The notes below the pieces were generated by a model that made no database searches, had not been told where the DNA came from, and worked only from the letters and a program-made list of their open reading frames with translations. A DNA stretch of 64,000 nt from Chelydra serpentina (Eukaryota; Chordata; Testudines; Chelydridae), in the NCBI GenBank assembly GCA_037349315.1, contig JBAIAC010000007.1:930001-994000 (forward strand), written 5' to 3'. Position 1 is the first letter of the stretch. Each line of letters opens with the position of its first letter. Positions 16,241 through 28,510 of this stretch are shown in pieces. Made by a program: the position numbers and the translations under genes.

Positions 16241-16255
16241 GGAAGCACGAATGAG
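16241..16255 (+). CDS. ATL1: ATL1 microexon, 15 bases (GSTNE)
   Basis: A five-codon phase 0-0 exon encoding GSTNE (human 518-522) sits between a long pyrimidine tract ending CCCACAG and a GTAAGT donor, a full consensus match. The protein needs exactly these residues between the ALWDQ end of the previous exon and the ALYKLYS start of the next. Strong flanking splice signals fit the need to define a very small exon. Skipping it would keep the reading frame. Confidence 0.92.
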
Positions 16256-17479
16256 GTAAGTGACTTTATTGTTATAGAGACATGCCTTTCCCCTCGTCTG
16301 CACTGGTTGCATGCGGCTGGCACCTTCACGCATTCTGCTGGGAGCCTTGTTTTGTAACCGCTGCTCTTTAAGGAGGTTTGTATAGCACCTAGAACTGTTA
16401 GCGTTCCTCAGTGCAGTTGGGATTTGCAAAAGGACCGACGGATTTGCATCCAATTCCCAAGCAGAGTTGGGTGTCTAACTCCCATAGGCACCTTTGAAGT
16501 TCTCATCCACTGTTTGGCCCTGCTAGAGAGTTCACCAGCTAAGTCTCTTTGGAACACAGCATACAAGCGTTAGGGCTCAAGAAAAGTAATTCTGCATAAC
16601 AAGTGTCTCTCCAATCATACAAAGAGAGGCCCCAGAGGCTGCAATCGGATTCACACAGACAGACCAATGGGGCCTCTTGCATAGACACGAGTCTGTGCCG
16701 ATAGATCCAATTCCAGTCTCAGGGCCAAACGTATGAGGAAGAAGTTAGCCCGACCGGAGAAGAAATCCAGGATAATAGAGGAGGGAATCTGGGTTAATTT
16801 TGGTGTAAAGTTTTGCTTATGCTGACATGCGTATGCAAGAAATGTTTAGTTTCTAACTACCAAATCTTGCAAAACTCCCACTGAAGCTAAGCAGTTTCCC
16901 CCAAGTAAGGACTGCAGGATCGCATCTTACATTTTCAAAATGTACCCGTTACACCAGTTTCTGAGACACCAAGCTCTGTTAAAACAAGCTAAAATAGAGA
17001 TTTTAAAAGATATTTACATTCCCTTCCCTCCTTACCTCTTTGGGGCAAAACCTGCTGTATTTTGAAATGGGAGTACATCAACACACACTAGGGAGGTTTT
17101 AGTGCACAGCAGCATGGGGATAGTTAGCATGCCGCAGGCTAGCATGAGACAGATTTACCCCTCAGCTTGCTGCTCGCCAACCGTTTGTATAGACAAGCCA
17201 GTTTGTCTATCTGTAAAATGGATACGCTGTTGATCTGTTTTACCAGGCTGTTCTAAATGGAACTGGTATTAGGTATAGACACAGCACATTTGAGTCAGAG
17301 ACTCAAAGGGATGAACAAGGGTATTTTGTATCTTTTTATTGCTCAGGCGGATCAAGCCTGAGGTGGAGACTCTCTGGTGGTTCCACTCGTAGAAATCACG
17401 TGCCCTTTGATTTTTGGAACACGTCTGTTACATGTTTGGCTGCAAATGCCCAGATACGCCTCTAATAGTGGAACTCTAA

Positions 17480-17770
17480 GCCCAGGGCTACACTGTGGGG
17501 GATGGGGTGGGGTGTCGATCTATGATACGCAGCTTCAGCTACGTCAATAACGCAGCTGAAGTCGGCGTATCGTAATCGACTTACCTGGCCGTGAGGACGG
17601 CGGCAAGTCGATCGCTGCCGCTCCCACGTCGACTCCGCTTCCGCCGCTCGATGAGGTGGATTTCCGGAGCCGACGGGGAGCGATTAATCGCGTCTAAACA
17701 AGACGCGAAAAATCGATCCCTGATAGATCGATTGCTACCCGCCGATCCGGCGGGTAGTGAAGACAAGCCC
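17480..17770. mobile_element. Palindromic Harbinger-like MITE
   Basis: This 291-base element is flanked by TAA (17477-17479 and 17771-17773), with imperfect inverted ends (GGGCTACACT and GAAGACAAGCCC). It carries two internal palindromes: one around 17532-17560 (CAGCTACGTCAATAACG-type) and one around 17690-17712 (TCGCGTCTAAACAAGACGCG). The same architecture recurs at 28988, 34099 and 60867. Located in an ATL1 intron. Confidence 0.7.
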
Positions 17771-19590
17771 TAAGAACCAGAGAGTTGTACCTTGCTGCTG
17801 ATTTTTAAGCAGAACTTCCCCTTGAGTTGGCTAGGGTGAGCTGCTGAGAACTGAGTGCACCCCAGGACCTCAAGTTATTAGGTCGTTGTGCCATCAAGCC
17901 CTGGCAGAATAACATTTAAAAATGTACAGTAGGAGGTTTTATAAATCAGAGTCAGTTTCCACATGGCTACCAGAAAATTTCTTCTCCGATACCTTTAAGC
18001 ATCTGAATTCTGAGCATCTATATTGAAATTATTTTCCTACATGCATGTTTCTGCTCAGAAATTGGGGCCAGTGGTATTCATTCCAGAAGACCGAACATGC
18101 TCTTATTAATGCAAGGGGCTCTCAAGAGTTCAATGACTCATTGCTGCTGTGTAAAATTTAGTCTTGAAAAAGGATTATTGGGGGGCGGGGGGGAGAAACC
18201 CCAAGCGCTCACAAGCATTCAGTGATCCTCTTAAATGTTTAAACAACGTGGACGGAGGAAGAGAACTATTTTCAAACTTAAGTAATGGCTAATTTTAAAT
18301 TAAGACCTTATTTTGGTGGGTAGTATATATTTTCAGCAGCATGGGTGTAATCCCCTTACTCCCTCCCCACCCTGCCGTACAGAGATGCATGGGCATTGTG
18401 CTGGTCTTATGCACAGGGCGACACTAACTTTGATAAAATGAAAACCAACACAGATTCACACTGAATTGATAAGGGTGCAGTGGGCTGAGTTAATAAACTC
18501 CATAAAAATGCATTAAATTAATGTAGACCTTTGGGCAGGTACCATCTCTTTATCACAACTAGTTTTGAAGACAGTATCATGATCAGTGTTCTGGAGAAGC
18601 CAGTGAAAGATTTATTTGCTAGATTAGGTAGTTTTGTTTGTAACAATTTGTGCCGTCTCCTCTGAAGACAACAGCAAAACCCTCCACTGGTATGATAAAG
18701 GATGCCCAAGGCTAAAATCTGCATTTGTTTAAAGAAGCAATTTCTAGAAAAACTGCATGTACGTTTGATGATCAAAGTCTATTGCATGGCATGTTTTACA
18801 ACCACCTAGATGATCCTCACAAAAAACGCATGGATATGTTGAATGTTAACATTTGCATCTTAAATGTGAAACCTATATAGGAGACGACCCTTATTAGACA
18901 AGCATATAACTTGAAGCACCCCACAGTATCCCTTGATTCAATTAAATTCTTCCATACAATTAGAAGAACAGCTGGTAGGTGAGCAGCTTTTATCCGTCCC
19001 TTAGTTGTTGCTTAGGACATACGAGGGAACCAGGGTATAGATGAAGCTGTAGCATTGATGAATGGGAAAGATTTTCATTCTTGCACATTATACAGAATCA
19101 AAGTAAGGTCTATGTAACACATGGGCCAGGTGGTGTTAGTCCCTTCCTTCAGAAGGAGACACGATGTAAAGGAATGTATTGATTGGCTACTCCCTTCATG
19201 CAAATTGAATGGGTTCTTTAGCCCAACCAACAGAGGCTTACGCTTTTAGACCTAGGAGTCCTTGGTTCCATTACCACAGATGATCCAACCAGCACACTAT
19301 CATAATAAGTTTTACTGGACGAGGTCCATTAGCTTAGCAGTAGTAACAGACCCCTGAACCAATGTCATTCTAGTGACTGGAGCATGGAAAGAAGGAGTTA
19401 GTTTGTTTCATTTCCGTATGTGCTAAGTATGACTTATGAAATCTGTCTAGAAAAATAAATGTAAGTAGTAGAGTAGTCATCAAGGTGTACCTTGTGACTT
19501 TTGAACCCGCTACTATAATATGAATACAAAATAGATAACCTGCTCTATAAACTCACTGATCTAAGAACGTTTGTCTTTTCTGTTGTGTAG

Positions 19591-19701
19591 GCTTTGTACA
19601 AACTTTATAGTGCAGCAGCAACCCACAGACATTTGTATCACCATGCGTTCCCTGCACAGAAATCAGACTCTACTGAAGATTCAGAAAAGAAGAAAATGTA
19701 A
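19591..19701 (+). CDS. ATL1: ATL1 last coding exon: amphipathic C-terminal tail
   Basis: This exon encodes the final 36 residues and the TAA stop (human 523-558), reading [20 protein letters not shown] and ending SEKKKM. The tail binds the membrane as an amphipathic helix and is needed for efficient ER fusion. The acceptor is TTGTGTAG. The last stretch ([11 protein letters not shown]) is the least conserved part, as expected for atlastin-1. Confidence 0.96.
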   Translation, partial: ALYKLYSAAATHRHLYHHAFPAQKSDSTEDSEKKKM

Positions 19702-20490
19702 GACAGATGTTTTCACGTAGGTGCATGAATGAAGCACATACACCTTCTCATCAGTTAAATACTCACCTAGTTGTATCCATGTACAAGTTTCTGAAGCTCC
19801 TGAAATGGAACAGGGAGAACACAAAATAATTCACTTGTAAAGATGGTTTGATGTGTTTGTTTTAATTTTGACAACACACTGTTTGATGGGAAGATGTAGG
19901 CATGTTTTTCATTTTGTTTATATGTACATACTTGATTTTGCTGCAAATATATACAATACTCTTAATTTTTTAATATCAAGCATAATTCTTGCCTGGTTTT
20001 GACTAGTTTGTGAAATCTTGCTTTCCACTTTAAATTTAGTAGGCAATATTATGAAATCACTAACAACATGATGTGGTAATAAGATAAGTTTTCCAGATGT
20101 AAATCCTAGTATTATTCAAAAGAACCACCCTGTTATATTATTCCCAGATATGCCTGTTCAAGTAAACATCACGTAACCAAAGGTTTGATTAATCAACATT
20201 TTTCCTCATATCTGCCATGAACTACACAATTACAGCAACACTTTTTTAAAGAAATGTGTACGAACTTGCTTTGTCAGAAATTGTAAGGCCATTTCTTTTG
20301 CTATGGTATGTTTAATGATATTGTGAGGAAAGTATGCTTTTTCCTTTGATAATTTTAATGCACAAAAAGATGACTTTGTATATGTATTTGAGAAAGTTTC
20401 ACTGTTTCTGTATATATTTTCATTTAGTGCATAGAAAGTGTGTTCAGTTCTATTTTATTGTCAGAGTATTAAAGTTTCCTTTTGGTTCCT
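19702..20490 (+). other. ATL1: ATL1 3' UTR (probable)
   Basis: AT-rich sequence follows the ATL1 stop codon with no further coding potential and no recognised transposon. An ATTAAA hexamer at 20468-20473 is the nearest plausible poly(A) signal; an AATAAA at 20725-20730 would give a longer form. The right end is therefore uncertain. Confidence 0.6.
20468..20473 (+). terminator. ATL1: Candidate ATL1 poly(A) signal ATTAAA
   Basis: ATTAAA lies about 770 bases after the ATL1 stop. It is the common variant hexamer, with T-rich sequence downstream. Only transcript 3' ends could choose between it and the AATAAA at 20725. Confidence 0.4.
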
Positions 20491-20724
20491 ATGAAGTTGA
20501 TCATATCGGGAGCAATTAATTCATTAACTGGTGTTTTCTTAGATCTTAACGTTCATCTAGATTTATTTTTCTATCATTCATTTGATGAATATTATGCTTT
20601 TCTTTAAACGTAATCCCTCAGCCTGTAGGCCTTGGATTTCAGCCCTCCTTACTTAGATACCTAATCATATTGATCCCTTCTGACTACTGATCAATCTTAT
20701 ACGTCTATAATCCTAACATCACAC

Positions 20725-20730
20725 AATAAA
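20725..20730 (+). terminator. ATL1: Alternative ATL1 poly(A) signal AATAAA
   Basis: A canonical AATAAA in AT-rich sequence sits just before the GC-rich block begins. It would extend the ATL1 3' UTR to about 1 kb. Confidence 0.35.
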
Positions 20731-20745
20731 TGAATAATAAAGTAA

Positions 20746-21440
20746 TTGGTACAGGAGAGGGGTCGGGGCAGCTCGCTGTGGATGAGGGGGCAGAGGGATA
20801 GAAGGGGAACTTGGCTAGGGGGGTGCCCTGTGCTCCCCAACTTTGGTGCACACCAACACCCCCTTGGCCCTCCACCCAGATGCTGGAGACCTGTCCCCCA
20901 CCCCATGGGCTGGCACACGTGCTCAGAGTCCTGCCCCTCCCCTGGGTGTCTCCGCCAGCTGTTTCCTACCTGCTTCCCAATGGCCAGTTCAAGCTCATGC
21001 GCCCAGGCAACTGCTCCAGCCTCTCCGGGTTCTGCTCTCGCCTCCGTCACCCCTGCGGAAACACAGCCAGGTCCCACGAGATAGTGTGGGGGTCGGGGAA
21101 ACATCAGCGCTCCAAATATTTCCACAGCCGGGCCACTCAACCTCCTGGTTCTGCTGCCACCGGGAGGGGGAGCGGTCCCAGCTGGTCCAGGACTCTCCAG
21201 GGCGAGGGCATCTCTGCTGATGCTTCCTCCCAGACTGGCCAGATTGCAGGGGAGGGGTGGTGGTGGTTCGCCAGTAGGGTCAGGGGGGAGGGAGCTGGGC
21301 CCAGGAAGGAGACTTGGAAAGGGGGGGGGGGGGAAAGAAACCATTTGGTCTAGGGGCTGAGAGAGATCCATGGATAGGAGTTGCTGCTGCCAGGTGAGTG
21401 ACGGGCAGGCTCCCTCTCTCAACACTCCCCCCAGGCTTCC
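20746..21440. other. GC-rich block between ATL1 and SAV1, unidentified
   Basis: About 700 bases are far more GC-rich than either flank, with short homopolymer C/G runs including one near 21318. A 251-codon open frame crosses it on the - strand (20697-21452) but is low-complexity (Pro, Gly, Ser), with no domain I recognise. It sits exactly between the two converging 3' ends. It may be an old repeat or LTR fragment; no clear terminal repeats or target duplication were found. Confidence 0.4.
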
Positions 21441-22247
21441 CTCCTCACCCACCTACAGTCTTCCTGCAGGACGTTGCGGAGGGACTGAGAAATCACAGTA
21501 TCCCTGACAAACCTGCAGCCTTTATCAGCCACAGCAATGGTGTCAAGCATCCACCAGGCCTGGCACAGCCGAGGGAGGCATTTCTCTGGCCCGCCCAGCA
21601 GATTCAGACTGTGCCAAATGTAAGCTTTTCTTTTCAAGAAAGCTTCCTGCTCCTGTGGCTGTGAAGGAAACCTTCCCCATGTGAACTGATGCAAAGCCAA
21701 TGGAGCATTCTTCCCCTGCGTCTGCAACCATGCTCAGAGATACAAGCCACATCCATTTCATCTCATCAGGAGGCTGCTGTTAGGCTTAAAAGCTTTAAAC
21801 AGCAGATTTTAAAATTCACGGGTAAATACGCACCGGATGAGCCCAATTACTGCCCGTGGTCGGCACACTCAACCAGCAGAGAGCATTGCTTCCCACTGAC
21901 TAATGCTGAATGCAACAACAACTTTAGTGGGAGATCTGCTACGGATCAAGAATGGCATACTATCTGGTTTGGTAGCCTGCCTCAGATAATTAAAATGTAA
22001 ATTGGCCCAATCCACAGACTGAGTTTAATTCCTGAGTTAAAGATAAAATCTTCCCCGGATCCAGTTATTCTCGATGTCCTTGTCCTCTGATCAAAGGATT
22101 TTCCTGGTTATGAGGATCTCATCGGAAGCAATTTTCTCTGATCTTTTAAAGAGGCAAAAAATATTTTTGCTACACGTTGTGTTCAAATTTGAATCTCGGT
22201 AAATCAATGATATTCACACTTGCCTTATTTAAAGCAAAACACTGAAA

Positions 22248-22306
22248 TTTATTGAATTGATGGGATTTACAGGAAGTGTATTTTCTCATTTGCAACAATA
22301 TTTATT
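22248..22306 (-). terminator. SAV1: Candidate SAV1 poly(A) signals (two AATAAA)
   Basis: On the - strand AATAAA occurs at 22306-22301 and again at 22253-22248, followed by a GT-rich stretch. They lie about 1.2 kb beyond the SAV1 stop, giving a plausible 3' UTR length. Confidence 0.5.
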
Positions 22307-23477
22307 GCACTAAAAAAGAGGAGCCATAAACAACTAATGAACCAAAGTATGATACTGGAAGGGGTAGTTGTGCAGGTTAAAAACTTCACATGTAAAGAAA
22401 ACCTCATTACAAGACAACATTTTTGCAAAAAAACGCATCCCTGATTTGATCATGGAGATTTATGGCTGATAAGTCAGTTAGATAATTCTATTGCTTTCCA
22501 ACTGCAGTTAGCTCAACATGCATGTGGAGCACCTTGCCGGTCTTAGGGTACGTCTACACTGGAAATGCTACAGCAACACAGCTGCAGCGGCACTGCGGTA
22601 GCAGAGACACGTACTACAGCAATGGAGGGGATTCTCCCATCGGTGTAGGTAATCCACCCCCCCAGAGGTGCAATAGCTAGATCGAGGGAGGAATGCTTCT
22701 GTTACCCTAGTGCTGTCTACACCGGGGGTTAGGTCAGCTTAACTATGTCTCTCAGGGGTATGAATTTTTCACACTTGAGCAATGCAGACCGGCCCTTAGT
22801 CTCGAAGAGGCTGCAGGTAACTTGTCCCATGACAAAGTTCTGTGCAGATTGCTGGCAAATCTAAAGTGATATGATGCATATAACATAGTAAAAAATATAA
22901 GGCAACCTCATACTTCATCAATGAAGCATTTTGTTCTGATTGAAACAAAAAAAATCTATGCTTCTGCACTATTTAGTAATATTATTGAGTGTTACTGTGT
23001 CAGTGTTCTGTACATTAAAGCAGTAAACATCTTAGCTTAGATGTTGCACAAAGAACAGACTCTCCCCAGAGACACCCTGGGCATCTGAAGGGAAATACAC
23101 TTATTAATTTGGATTTTAACAACCTTGTTTTGCATCCATGACATTCCTTATAATTGCATCTATCACCATGTAAAAATATATAGACAGCTTCTTAATACAG
23201 CTGGCTGCTAAAAGGAGATACCAGAATCAAGTGTTTTTTCCTCCACACTGGTTCTCAGAATAATAAACTAACTTTTGTACAGAAAAAGAACATGTTTTTC
23301 ATTCTATAAACAATACCTTATATATGTAGAAAAAAATTCAAGAGGATAATTAATGACAAAGGTGCAACATTGACAAAAATAAGCTGCCTTTTAAACCAAA
23401 GCACTTGTTCATGGTTTAAAAATAAATCTTTTAAAGCTCTTTGTGTCCTCATGAAATTCCATTTAAAAAAACTGAGC
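22249..23477 (-). other. SAV1: SAV1 3' UTR (probable)
   Basis: AT-rich sequence follows the SAV1 stop on the - strand, ending at the paired AATAAA hexamers. It contains a Harbinger-like MITE (22546-22795), so part of the UTR would be transposon-derived if the poly(A) site is correct. Confidence 0.5.
22546..22795. mobile_element. Harbinger-like MITE in SAV1 3' UTR
   Basis: A 250-base element starts GGGTACGTCTACACT and ends with GACCGGCCC. TTA flanks both sides (22543-22545 and 22796-22798), the target duplication typical of PIF/Harbinger transposons. The GTCTACACT start is shared with the other MITEs of this window. No coding capacity. Confidence 0.6.
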
Positions 23478-23679
23478 TTAAAAATTCTTGCCATGTTGTT
23501 GTGCATACCACTGCTGCCTTAGCTTGCGATTCTCCAGCTCTGTGAGAAGGGCTTGCCTGTATGCTTCATACAGTTTAACAATTCGTTCCAGTTCTTTCAT
23601 GAAGAGCAGCTTCAGCATTCCCTGGTACGTATCTAGATCAGCTAGTTGGAAGAGTTCCCACTTCAGAATGTGATCATAT
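23478..23679 (-). CDS. SAV1: SAV1 exon 5: SARAH domain and stop
   Basis: After an AAACCAG acceptor the exon completes a Lys codon and encodes the last 66 residues, YDHILKWELFQLADLDTY through YAQQHGKNF, then TAA. It carries the SARAH coiled coil (LFMKELERIVKLYEAYRQAL), the helix that pairs with MST1/2. The AQQHGKNF ending is diagnostic of SAV1. Confidence 0.97.
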
Positions 23680-25045
23680 CTGGTTTGAGATATAAATACA
23701 TGAGATGCATATTTACATGTCATTATGAGCAAATACATACATAAGATATTATGCCTATCATTTTGTAATTGTAAAACCACTGATGACATTTTTAGTAGTT
23801 GACACTGATGAACCTATTTCCGATAGCCGCATACTTCCACAATTAAAATTGGTCTGGTTCATCTCTACAGTAATGTGTTTCTTAAAGGAAGAGGTAGAAA
23901 TCCCATAAAGCTAAACTGAGGAATCACTCAATCATAGAGTAGATAGCTATTCATGTAAAAATACCATATCATTTTAGAAGAACAAATATAAAATTATTTA
24001 AGACACTAGCAAGCAACTGCTATTAACCAAATGTAGTGAATACATTCTGGAGGCATTAAAAACCAACAACAAACCCTCCCAATAAGAAATCCCCGTAAGT
24101 AAGAGTAGTTTGAATTTTGTGTATATACTGGGGAGAGGAGGGAGGAACACTCCCTCCCTCCACTGTGGACAGCTTGGGAGGTCAGCGTAACTTGAAAATA
24201 TTAGTAAGTCTGTTAGCTGATTAACTCAGTACTCCCAAACGCCTGCCTCGTAGAGAGCAGAATTCCACAGGCTTTGCAAAGCCCCTTCACCGACAGGATC
24301 GGTCTGCTCCTGAAGTGCCCTTGCCCCTGCCCTAACGATTACAGCTGGTGAAGGAGGGTACTGTACGGCTCTTGGCTAATTCGTAGCTCTATTCTACCTG
24401 CTACACATATAGCACAGCCGACAGAGCTCACAAAGTGAAGCCTCTGTTTTGCAATGGAATGGCTTTAGAGTGCTCTCCTGTTGGAACATTTGACCTCTAG
24501 CTCAGTTTCACATTGCCATGTAATCAAGCAAATGAAGCAAAATGAAGGTTGCCCAAATTTATCCTTAAAGCAAGTCAGCACTATCGGTCACTGACTTGTT
24601 TTACTGTCCTTTTATTAGAATGGTTACAATTGCATAAATCAACAAGGCGAAATATGGCAGAATGGGTCAACTAATGAGACCTTCTGGGTTTTGCAGGACT
24701 ATACGCTACATCACTTCACTGTCTGAGCTAACCTGTATTGTAACAACCAGTATAGTCCAAGTCCACTACTTAGCTGCAATTATTGTTAAATATTTCCCTG
24801 AATATTCAGTTTTCCTTCCTCACGTTACTACTCTTTGTGCTACGATCTTCTGAGATGTCAAATCTTCCTCCCTTCATTTATGTCCTCACCATGAAAGTAT
24901 GTACGGATGATTATACAGCGGAGGGTGGGAGATTGCCCAGTGGCAAACAGGTTAGGAATAACTGCTGGGAAAGCTAAAATATGGTCCATACAAAAACAGG
25001 GAAGCACGCAAAACAAAAGAAAGCGAAGGAAAAAAAAAAACAACT

Positions 25046-25831
25046 AAGGCTGTCGATTAATTGGTTAACTCACGCGATTTAACTCAAAAAAAATTAATCG
25101 TGATTTTAAAAATTGTGATTAATCACAATTTTAATTGCATGTTAAACAATAGAATACCAATTGAAATTTATTAACTATTTTGAATGTTTTTCTACATTTT
25201 CAATATATTTAAATTAAAATACAGAAAAAGTGTACAGTGCTTACTTTACATTAATTTTTATTACAAATACTTGCACTGTAAAAATGATAAAATAAATAGT
25301 ATTGTTCAATTCACTTCATACAAGTACTGTAGTGCAATGTCTTTATCGTGTTAGTGCAACTTACAAATGTAGATTTTGCACTCAAAAAACAGATGACACT
25401 GTGAACAAGAAGTGGGCAGCATTATCTCTTGCAAATGTAAACAAACTTGTTTGTCTGAGCGATTGGCTGAACAAGAAATAGGAAATAGGATTGAGTGGAC
25501 TTGTAGGCTCTAATGTTTTATATTGTTTTATTTTTGAATGCAATTATTCTTTTTACATAATTCTACATTTGTAAGTTCACCTTTCATGATAAAAGAGATT
25601 TCACTACAGTACTTGTATTAGGTAACTTGAAAAATACTCTTGTTTTTTACAGTGCAAATATTTGTGATAAAAATAAATATAAAGTGAGCAGGTACACTTT
25701 GTATTCTGGGTTGTAATTGAAATCAATGTATTTTAAAATGTAGAAAACATCCAAAAATAATTAAATGATACCCTATTATTGCTTAACAGCGCGATTAATC
25801 ACGATTAATTTTTTAATCACCTCATAGCCCT
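25046..25831 (+). mobile_element. Internally deleted hAT element with transposase remnant
   Basis: The ends are inverted repeats of the AGGGCTGT/AATTAATCG type (left near 25046, right CATAGCCCT at about 25823-25831). Inside, 25405-25485 encodes KKWAALSLANVNKL and DWLNKK in + sense, the end of the same transposase seen at 50936-51140. The rest is AT-rich, so this is a deletion derivative. A clean 8-base duplication is not visible. Located in SAV1 intron 4. Confidence 0.7.
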
Positions 25832-26914
25832 AAAAAAATAACTACCGCCATTCATAGCGGAGTGTCCCTGAAGTAGGGGGCGTAAAATGGGGCAGAGTCA
25901 AGAAAGGAAGCAAAGAAGGGGTTGTTGTGTTGGCAATATGTTTTCCTTGATGTGGAAACAAGATAAAGAATAAAAGCAAGATGCATAATGTGAAAGTTTG
26001 TAAAACTACAGACAGATGCAATAAAAACCCCAAAGACTAGAGCTCAACAGCCTTTGTTAAATGTCAGATGAGTTACCCAGCAAGACTGAGGATGAGGCAT
26101 ATTAAGATAAAACCCTCAAGCAAGGTGGAGAAGCAACACCCATCAAGAGGCTGGAAGGAGAAGCATATAGTGGAGTGGTTTTTGAATGCCACTGGCTATT
26201 AAGGATGAATACCTGAAGTTCGCTATTTAGTAAGGTTTTAGCGGATTACATTTAGAAAGCTCATTCTCTATCACTTATGTTTTTATAGGTAGCCTCTTCC
26301 ATTACAAAGCATCTTATTGCTAGATAAAGATGTCCAGGCTGGATTACAGACAGTGCTCCTACGTTTATCCTTTGCATGTAGCAATTCTGTTTTACTGTTT
26401 AAACGTCATGATTTTCATCACTTTTGGGGATACATAAACATCTAACTTTCCTGTGATCATCCCAGACTCTCTTCGGCTTTTTAGTGTATTCCAAGCTGCG
26501 AACATTAGATCCATTCAAACCCCATATAATCCAGCATATGTATTCACTCCTCCCACCTTTCCCTAACCCAGCTGAATGTAATAGAAGTCTCCTGAATGTC
26601 TCATTTCATGTAAATACTGCCAAACAAGTCTTGTGACGAATCAAGGCTATGCCAGTTCTCCTGCAAGTAATTTTCCAGGCTCAGAACTAGCATTGTTTAG
26701 TCCTGGAAGGGAACTGGATAATGAGTCCAGAGTCTAGTTTTACTTCCTTGTTCAATGTGTGGCCCTAGGCCCTATTCACCACACACTAGTCAAACCCTGC
26801 TCTCAATACAGAATGACTCATTTCCTCCTCAATGCTGCTTCTATGGTTCATCACTATAGCATGTGAAGGCTTCACAGAAGTGAATCTATTTTCACAAACC
26901 CTTGTGCAATGAGG

Positions 26915-27285
26915 GGTTTCCTCAGTGTACAGATGGGGAACTGAGGCAGAGAGATCAAGGTCAATGTCTACTAATTTTGGGTGTCTGATTTGAAATGCCC
27001 AAGATCCCATTTTCCTGAGTCCGTAGCATTATACGTAACTCTGTATGTTCAAAGCACAACTCTCATTGACTTCAGCTGCTGCTCTGAGTGCTGAGCGCAT
27101 CTGCAAATCAAGACCCTGGGTTCTCGAGCTTGGCATCCAGAAAATGAGGGACACACAATTAGTGACCACCTATGAAAAGTTTGGTTTAAGTGACTTGACC
27201 AGCATCATAGAGGAATTCTGTGGCAAACGCAGGGACAGAATTCTTCTCCAGGGCAGTATCCAACTGCCTTAATCACGAGACCATA
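26915..27285 (+). repeat. MIR-like SINE, split or extended copy
   Basis: GTACAGATGGGGAACTGAGG at about 26929 and later AAGTGACTTGACCAGCATCA plus CTTAATCACGAGACCAT around 27190-27280 match successive MIR-type segments. The spacing between them is larger than in one intact copy, so two fragments or an insertion are possible. Confidence 0.5.
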
Positions 27286-28039
27286 TTTCTCTTCCCACAA
27301 TCCCCTGCCTTATTCACTCCACACCCTCCAACTTCCGAAACAGATAAGGCTGGGGTCCTACAGACAATCACCTCTTTCATTACATAACCCTAATTCACCT
27401 GCAGTGCATGGTCCACCCGCTGCACTGAATAAGGTAGGGTACTGTGGAAAAAAGTATGTGATCACGTCATTAAAGACTACCATAATGCAGACACACAACC
27501 AGGCTGAATTAAGTTGCACGGGCAACCTTAATCTAGCATTTCCTGACTTTACAGTGCTTGAATTGCAATATTAATGTTTTCAGTGTTTTTTTATGTAATT
27601 TATAGATTTAAAAAAACCCGACTGGCATCATATTGACACCCACATGCCAACTCTGCCAGTGGGGGTCTCAGAGATTTGCTGACAGCAGAGGACTGATGAG
27701 ACTCAGGAATCTTAGGTTCTATTCCAGGCTCTGGAGGGCAGTGCGTTCTAGTGGCCACCGATCTTTCTGCCTGTTCCACCCCAAGACTGCCCCCCTTCTG
27801 CTCTTGTCCTCTGCAACCTCTCCCTGTCCTAATCCTCTCTCCCGCCTCCTTACTCACTCGTAGCTTCTTGTCCCACTCTCCACCCAGGCCCCACAGGCTA
27901 CTGCCCACCCAGTCCCAGATTCCCCTTAACCACATGCCATCCCAGCACCTCATTTTAGTCTCCTCTTTCAGCCCCAGCCTCCTGACCCAGCCAGTCCCTG
28001 TTCCCACCCACTTTTGGCCCCAAGGCTCTTTGTCCCAGC

Positions 28040-28062
28040 CCCCCCCCCCCCCCCACACACAC
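28040..28062 (+). repeat. Poly-C tract and short CA run
   Basis: A C homopolymer followed by an ACACAC run. Simple sequence, likely variable in length. Confidence 0.85.
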
Positions 28063-28234
28063 ATTCTTTGTCCTAATATAGTCCCTCCACTCCCTGCAAA
28101 GGTCTTGCTCTTGTCCCATCTGCATTCGATTCAGGTAGCTTCCTCCTCCACACTGTCTAGGTGCTAACAGAGCAGGCACTGAGAACTCAGGAGAAAGACT
28201 CTCCCAGAGCTCTGGTTTGGTGTTTGGTGCCACA

Positions 28235-28510
28235 GGGCATGTCTACACAGCAAAGAAAAACCCGTGGCGCAGAGTCTCAGAACCTGAGCCAACTGACTTG
28301 GGCTCACAGGACGTGGGCAGTGGGACTAAAAATAGAAGGGTAGATGTTCAGGTTTGGGCTGAGACCCGGGGAGGGCCAGAGAGCCCGAGCTCCAGCCCGA
28401 ACCCAAAGCTGTACACTACTATCTGTAGCCCCGGAAGTGCAAGTCAATTGACCCAGGCTGTGAGACTTCGCACCTGGGGGCGTTTTTTCTTTGCAGTGTG
28501 GTGGCCTGCT
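28235..28510. mobile_element. MITE with ACACNGCAAAGAAAA ends
   Basis: The left end GTCTACACAGCAAAGAAAAA is mirrored by TTTTTTCTTTGCAGTGTGG near 28484-28502. The interior is unique and noncoding. Exact limits and target duplication are not clear. Confidence 0.55.

Noticed and set aside
20697..21452. 251-codon - strand open frame between ATL1 and SAV1 as a gene
   Set aside because: Low-complexity GC-driven frame without a domain, splice partners or promoter. Kept only as an unexplained GC-rich block.
27600..28167. Overlapping 138-154 codon frames near 27.6-28.2 kb
   Set aside because: Simple CCT/CCC-rich sequence with a poly-C run and no domain.
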